A DNA stretch of 58,558 bases from Lentzea aerocolonigenes (GTDB lineage Bacteria > Actinomycetota > Actinomycetes > Mycobacteriales > Pseudonocardiaceae): NCBI RefSeq assembly GCF_000955955.1, contig NZ_JYJG01000027.1:1-58558 (forward strand). Direction: 5' to 3'. Within the stretch, counting starts at the first letter, position 1, and each line of letters begins with the position of its first letter. Below the pieces are notes generated by a model. It ran no database searches. It saw only the letters and a program-made list of their open reading frames with translations, and was not told where the DNA came from. Made by a program: the position numbers and the translations under genes. Below are positions 54,159 to 58,558 of this stretch, in pieces.

Positions 54159-57054
54159 CCAGGATCTGCTCGGCCACGGCCACCGCCCTGGGCTGACGCA
54201 GACGCCCGGCGGCCGCGACCGCCTCCTCGCCGTACCGGATGGCGGCCTCGCGGTCACCGAGTGCCAGGTGCAGCGTGGAAAGCTGCCCGAGCAGCCGGCA
54301 CTCGCTCCACCAGCGGCTGGTCGACCTGACCACGCCCAGGCACCGCCGCACGAGATCGATCGCCTCGGCCAGCCGTCCGTTCAGCTGGGCGTCGAGTGAC
54401 AAGGCCACGAGCACCGCGACCTGACCCATGTGATCGTGAACGTCCTCCATCGCGGCCAGCACCGCCCGGACGTCGGGCAGGTTCGTGTACGCCGTGCACA
54501 ACCTCGCCACTTCCGGCACCCGCTGCCGCACACCGGCGAAGTCGCCCATCACGTACTGCCAGTACGCGAAGTCCGCCTGAGCCAGCGCCTCGCCCCGCCG
54601 GTCCCCCGTGGCCCGGTAGGAGGCCAGTGACTGTTCCAGGTACGACAGGCACTCCTGGTCCTGGAACGCGTCGAAGTGCACATGTGCGATGTCGTGCAGC
54701 ACCATCGCGGACGACCGCAGATCCGCGTGCGACTTCAGGAGTTCGGCTGACTCGCGCATGGCGGCGAGCGCCTCCTCGGTACGTCCGAGCTCGGCGTGCA
54801 CGATGCCGATGTTGTGCAGCGCGTTGGCCACCCCGGTGGGGGCGTTGGCAGCCCGCATCAGCACGACGCCGCGTTCGAAGTACTCCATCGCCTTGTCGTA
54901 CTCGTACTCGTCTCGCGCGATCATGCCGAGCAGCCCCAGCGTCGACGCCTCGCCACGCATGTCGCCGATCTGCCGCATGAGGCCGAGAGCCTCGTGGAGA
55001 TGCCGCGCGGCTCTCCCGCGGTCGTCCTGTCCCAGGTACGCAGAACCCAAGCCGCGCAACGCCTCGGCACGTGCCCGCAGGTCGCCGAGCTGGTGTGCGG
55101 CGGCGAGCGCGACGCTCTGCACCTCGACCCGTTCCCGGCCAGATCCGCGCAACAGCAGGAAGTGCGAGAAGTGGTGCGGCAGTTGCCACGCGTACCGGTA
55201 GTGCCCCTCGTACGCGGCCAGGTAGACCGCCGCCCTGAGGTTGCGCCGCTCCGCCTCCTGCCACGCCAGCGCCTCGACCGGCGTGGCGAACACCGGCGGG
55301 TCGACCAGCTCGTACGACACCGTGTCGTAGAGCTCGGGCCTGCCAGGTGCGATCCGCAGGGCGGAGGCGGCGGCGGCGTTCAGGTAGTGGTCGAGGATGC
55401 GGACGACCGCCTCGTCCTTCTCGTCCGGCTCGACGCTGGCCTTGGCGTGGTCGGCCAGCAGGTCGTGGAAGCGGTAGCGGCCGTTCTCCTTCTGCTGCAC
55501 CAGATGCACGTCCAGCAGGTCGTCCAGCAACTGTTCCGCCTCCGCGCGCGTCGAGCCGATCACCGCGGCGGCGAGGTAGGCGTCCCAGTCGTCGCCCGTG
55601 TGCAGGCCGAGCCGCCGGAACAGGCACTGATGCCGAGGCGTGAGTTGCTGGTAGGACAGGGCGAACGCGCCCGACACGCTGCGCTCGCCCGCTTTCAGTT
55701 CCAGCAGCCGCTGTTCGGTGAGCCTGCGGACGAGGTCCTGGGCCGACCACGCGGGCCTGGTGCGCCAACGGGCGCCGACGACGCGCACGGCCAACGGGAG
55801 GTAGCCGCAGAGCCGGACGATCTCGCGTGACTCCTCGACATCGGCTTTGGGGCCGACGATGCTCGCGAGCAGGTTGAGCGAGTCCTCTTCGGACAGCACG
55901 TCGAGCGAGACCGTGTGAGCGGCGTCGAGATCCAGGAGCCGGCGCCTGCTGGTGACCAGCACGAGCCCGGTGCCGGGCAGCAGCGGGCGGACCTGGGCGG
56001 CGCTGCCCGCGTTGTCGAGCACCACGAGTGCCTTGCGGTGGGCCATTTCCGCCCGCCACCGAGCTGCGCGGGCGTCGATGCCGTCCGGGATGTCGTGCGC
56101 GGGCACGCCGAGTGCGGTCAGCAACGCCAGCAGCGCGTCCGACGGGGTGCGCGGCTCGACGCCGTCGGTGTAGGAGTGCAGGTCGACGAACAGCTGCGCA
56201 TCGGGAAACCGCGAGGCCAGCCGGTGGGCGGCGCGGACGGCGAGCGTGGTCTTGCCGATGCCCGCCATGCCGTCGATCGCGGTGATCGCGACGCAGCCGG
56301 ACGGGACGGCGGCGAGGATCTCGTCGAGATCTTGGGAACGTCCCGCGAAGTCCGGGATGTCGCCGGGCAGGTCGTTGCGGGCCCTGGGCCGGTTGTCGGC
56401 GGTGAGCACCTGCTGGTGGGCCTTCTGCAGGTCCTTGCCAGGATCGAGGCCGAGCTCGTCGGCCAGCCTGCCGCGGACGGAGTCGTACGCCTGCAACGCC
56501 TCGGTCTGCCGGTCGCAGCGGTGCAACGCCAGGATCAGCTGTGCCCACAACCGTTCCCGGGTCGGGTGCTGCTGAGTGAGCGAGCGCAGTTCGGGCACGA
56601 GCTGAGAGTGCCTCCCGGCACGAAGATCGCCCTCGATCCGCGCTTCCAGCACGGACAGGTACTTCTCGGTCAACGCCGGCACGTGGTCGCGTTCGAGCGC
56701 ATCACTGCCGATGTCCGCGAACGGCCGCCCGCGCCACAACGCCAGAGCTTGGTGCGGCTCCAAGGTTTCGAACCGGTGGACGTCGACCTCGCCGGGCCGC
56801 ACGTCCAGCAGATACCCGCCCGGCCGCGTCTGCACGAGATCCGGCTGCCCGAGGTCCTCGCGCAACCGCCCGACCGTGGTCTGCAACGCGTTCCGCGAAC
56901 CACCGACGAGCTCAACGAGTTCGTCGACCCCGACCACCTGGCCGGGACGCAGCAGCAGCGCGGCGAGCACGACGCGCCGCTTGCCGGGCGGGACGTGGAC
57001 GTGGCGCCCGTCGAGCACCACGTCCAACGGCCCTAGCAGACCGAACGACCTCAC
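54127..57054 (-). CDS. Second AfsR-like SARP/NB-ARC/TPR regulator
   Basis: 975 residues from GTG 57054, whose GTGA overlaps the nitroreductase stop. N-terminal winged helix (FGLLGPLDVVLDGRHVHVPPGKRRVVLAALLLRPGQVV), BTAD, NB-ARC (GMAGIGKTTLAV, ALVVLDNAGS, TGLVLVTSRRR) and TPRs. Its N-terminal domain is shorter than that of the first SARP. Translational coupling to the nitroreductase suggests it responds to, or controls, that enzyme's pathway. Confidence 0.93.
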   Translation of the reverse strand: MRSFGLLGPLDVVLDGRHVHVPPGKRRVVLAALLLRPGQVVGVDELVELVGGSRNALQTTVGRLREDLGQPDLVQTRPGGYLLDVRPGEVDVHRFETLEPHQALALWRGRPFADIGSDALERDHVPALTEKYLSVLEARIEGDLRAGRHSQLVPELRSLTQQHPTRERLWAQLILALHRCDRQTEALQAYDSVRGRLADELGLDPGKDLQKAHQQVLTADNRPRARNDLPGDIPDFAGRSQDLDEILAAVPSGCVAITAIDGMAGIGKTTLAVRAAHRLASRFPDAQLFVDLHSYTDGVEPRTPSDALLALLTALGVPAHDIPDGIDARAARWRAEMAHRKALVVLDNAGSAAQVRPLLPGTGLVLVTSRRRLLDLDAAHTVSLDVLSEEDSLNLLASIVGPKADVEESREIVRLCGYLPLAVRVVGARWRTRPAWSAQDLVRRLTEQRLLELKAGERSVSGAFALSYQQLTPRHQCLFRRLGLHTGDDWDAYLAAAVIGSTRAEAEQLLDDLLDVHLVQQKENGRYRFHDLLADHAKASVEPDEKDEAVVRILDHYLNAAAASALRIAPGRPELYDTVSYELVDPPVFATPVEALAWQEAERRNLRAAVYLAAYEGHYRYAWQLPHHFSHFLLLRGSGRERVEVQSVALAAAHQLGDLRARAEALRGLGSAYLGQDDRGRAARHLHEALGLMRQIGDMRGEASTLGLLGMIARDEYEYDKAMEYFERGVVLMRAANAPTGVANALHNIGIVHAELGRTEEALAAMRESAELLKSHADLRSSAMVLHDIAHVHFDAFQDQECLSYLEQSLASYRATGDRRGEALAQADFAYWQYVMGDFAGVRQRVPEVARLCTAYTNLPDVRAVLAAMEDVHDHMGQVAVLVALSLDAQLNGRLAEAIDLVRRCLGVVRSTSRWWSECRLLGQLSTLHLALGDREAAIRYGEEAVAAAGRLRQPRAVAVAEQILATATAPATPA

Positions 57055-57638
57055 GTCCACTGGCCCCAGTGGACCATGTCCTCGAACTTCGTGCGCTTGC
57101 GCGTGCGCGGCGACGCCCCCTCGGAGACGCCCTCCTCGGCGGGGTGGCCGATCGCGATCATGCCGATCGGCACGTAGATGTCCGGCACGCCGAACGCCTC
57201 GCGCAGCTTCGGCCACTCGTCCTTGTCCGTCCCGAAGAACACCGCGCCGAGGCCCTCGTCCACCGCGGTCTGCAGGATCAGCAACGCGGCCATGCCCGTG
57301 TCGATGTCCCAGTACGGCACCGGCCAGTGGCTCTCGTCGCGGTCCGTCCAGCCCTTGTCGTCCTGCGCGTACCGGTCGAGGTAGATGTCCTTGGCCGAGA
57401 ACGGGATGACGACCACGGGTGCGGTCTTCGCGTCCTCACCTGCCCAGAACTCGAACATCTCGTTGAGCCGCTTCAGCGACTCCCCCTGCAGCACCAGGAA
57501 TCCCTGCCCCTGCGAGAACCCGGCGGACGGCCCGCGCACGGCGTTGCGCATGATCCGCTGGATGCTCTCGTCGCTGACGGGCTCGTCGGTGAACTTGCGC
57601 ACCATGCGCCGGCGCCGCACCACGTCCTGAAATTCCAC
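57051..57638 (-). CDS. Nitroreductase-family FMN oxidoreductase
   Basis: 195 residues from GTG 57638, with GGGGAGG 5 nt upstream. FMN-binding RRRMVRKFTDEPVSDE (Arg cluster), NAVRGPSAGFSQGQGF and the C-terminal IGMIAIGHP. Family enzymes reduce nitroaromatics, quinones or flavins with NAD(P)H. The stop overlaps the SARP start, and a divergent BTAD gene lies 85 nt upstream, so the gene sits between two SARP-domain regulators. Confidence 0.9.
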   Translation of the reverse strand: MEFQDVVRRRRMVRKFTDEPVSDESIQRIMRNAVRGPSAGFSQGQGFLVLQGESLKRLNEMFEFWAGEDAKTAPVVVIPFSAKDIYLDRYAQDDKGWTDRDESHWPVPYWDIDTGMAALLILQTAVDEGLGAVFFGTDKDEWPKLREAFGVPDIYVPIGMIAIGHPAEEGVSEGASPRTRKRTKFEDMVHWGQWT

Positions 57639-57723
57639 AACGACCTCCCCAGATGTGATCCCGACGGTAGCGATTCAGCGCCGCGTCAGCCACCGCTCAG
57701 CGGCACCCGCGACGCTGAGGACC

Positions 57724-58446
57724 ATGGAGTTCCGTCTGCTCGGCCAGTTCGAACTGCGCGACGGCGACCGCGGCCACCACCTGGGCGGCCCGATGCAGCG
57801 CACCCTGCTGGCCCACCTCCTGCTGGCCGGCCAGGCGGTCCGCACCACCGACGACCTCACCCGCCGCCTGTGGGGCACCGCGGACAGCTCCACCTCGACG
57901 CTCCAGGTGCACGTGCTGCGACTCCGCAGGCTGCTCAAGGCCACCGGCTGCAGTGCCACCATCGAGACCAGCCCCGGCGGCTACCGCGTCAACCTCGGCG
58001 ACGACACCGCGGACGTCACCGAGTTCCACCGGCACATCGCGTCGGCGCGCAACACCGATGACGAGGTCCGCGAGCTGCACGCCCTCGACGCGGCACTGGA
58101 CCTGTGGCGCGGCACCCCGTTGACCGGCGTGACGGCGGACTGGCCGCGGTTCCCCGAGGTCCGCGCCCTCACCGAGGCCCGCGACGAGGCCAGGACCCGC
58201 CGCGCCGAGCTCAGGATGACCCTCGGCAGATCCCCGGACCTGCAGGACCTGCGCGACCTCATCGCGGAGCACCCGGAGCGCGAGCACACCCGGCACCTGC
58301 TGATGTGGGCGCTGCACCGGGCCGGGCGGCGCAAGGAAGCCCTGGCCACCTACGAGGACGCCTACCGCTACTCGGTCGGCCAGCTGGGCCTGGAACCGTG
58401 CCGGCAGCTGCGGGAGCTCCAGCACCTGGTGCTCAGCGGCGGCTAG
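57724..58446 (+). CDS. Small SARP (winged helix plus BTAD only)
   Basis: 240 residues from ATG 57724 with GAGGACC before it. FRLLGQFELRDGDRGHHLGGPMQRTLLAHLLLAGQAV is the OmpR-type winged helix; the rest is BTAD (ALDAALDLWRGTPLTG, HTRHLLMWALHRAGRRKEALATYEDA). It lacks the NB-ARC and TPR domains of the neighbours, like pathway-specific antibiotic activators. It is divergent from the nitroreductase gene, sharing an 85-nt intergenic region, and could activate that operon. Confidence 0.92.
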   Translation: MEFRLLGQFELRDGDRGHHLGGPMQRTLLAHLLLAGQAVRTTDDLTRRLWGTADSSTSTLQVHVLRLRRLLKATGCSATIETSPGGYRVNLGDDTADVTEFHRHIASARNTDDEVRELHALDAALDLWRGTPLTGVTADWPRFPEVRALTEARDEARTRRAELRMTLGRSPDLQDLRDLIAEHPEREHTRHLLMWALHRAGRRKEALATYEDAYRYSVGQLGLEPCRQLRELQHLVLSGG

Positions 58447-58512
58447 AAGACGTCTGCAAGGGCTTTGTTGGCGGATCGCAGGGTTCCGTCAGGGAAGCGC
58501 TCTCATGCCCCC

Positions 58513-58543
58513 GGTTCCGTCCATGAACGGAACCTTCATGGAC
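58513..58543. repeat. Two mutually exclusive hairpins containing the palindrome family member
   Basis: GGTTCCGT (58513-58520) can pair with ACGGAACC (58527-58534), or GTCCATGAA (58519-58527) with TTCATGGAC (58535-58543); the two overlap so only one can form. The second hairpin contains an inverted copy of the palindrome at 7-25 (reads ATGAAGGTTCCGTTCAT on the minus strand). Located about 70 nt after the BTAD gene. Confidence 0.65.
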
Positions 58544-58558
58544 CTGAGGTGGACAAAG

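Overview
The window is GC-rich DNA from an actinomycete, most likely of the Pseudonocardiaceae group (a Lentzea, Saccharothrix or Actinosynnema relative). This placement is an inference from content: GTG starts with ATGA/GTGA gene overlaps, a two-domain geosmin synthase, several AfsR/SARP-type regulators, an XRE regulator with a long sensor part, a DUF574-type methyltransferase and a type VII secretion accessory cluster. It is a chromosomal stretch with no phage, insertion sequence or CRISPR that I could recognise.

Layout. 1-2.2 kb: minus-strand type VII secretion accessory genes, one interrupted by an in-frame amber codon. 2.4-7.5 kb: DeoR regulator and a polyol/sugar ABC importer (binding protein, two permeases, no ATPase) with a zinc dehydrogenase. 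7.5-10.4 kb: small protein and a two-component system. 10.4-16 kb: a radical-SAM-like protein without cluster cysteines, coupled WYL and XRE regulators facing an NmrA-like reductase across a perfect palindrome, an MFS pump and an asparaginase. 16-17 kb: a secreted lyase-like protein and the wreck of its paralogue. 17.4-21.3 kb: a tightly overlapping methionine salvage operon (mtnA, C, B, D) led by a DszC/SfnB-like flavoprotein. 21.4-25.9 kb: cold-shock protein, two small tandem paralogues, a secreted PI-PLC-like enzyme, an aminotransferase and a glycosyltransferase. 26-31.4 kb: FAD-linked oxidase, OhrR-like MarR regulator with two small membrane proteins, surE, and a secreted chitobiase.

The most striking part is 31.5-37.5 kb. 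A compact cobalamin riboswitch on the minus strand precedes six co-directional genes: a surface protein with a helical toroid and an LAATG sortase signal, two secreted proteins with a transcobalamin-beta-like domain (one membrane anchored), and a complete ECF transporter (T component, fused double ATPase, S component). I read this as a split bacterial counterpart of intrinsic factor/transcobalamin that captures vitamin B12 at the cell surface and hands it to an ECF importer.

37.5-46.4 kb: a DUF6461-like protein, FAD monooxygenase, DUF574-like methyltransferase, cytochrome P450 plus secreted hydrolase, geosmin synthase and an Uma2-type nuclease. 46.7-58.4 kb: regulators dominate, with two full AfsR-like SARP/STAND proteins, one STAND protein lacking the SARP domain and one bare SARP domain, interspersed with a secreted alpha-L-fucosidase and a nitroreductase. 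DasR-type dre-like operators precede the chitobiase and the lyase-like gene, linking both to chitin/GlcNAc control. A 17-bp palindrome family (ATGAAGGTTCCCTTCAT) occurs at three distant places, and six convergent gene pairs overlap at their 3' ends.
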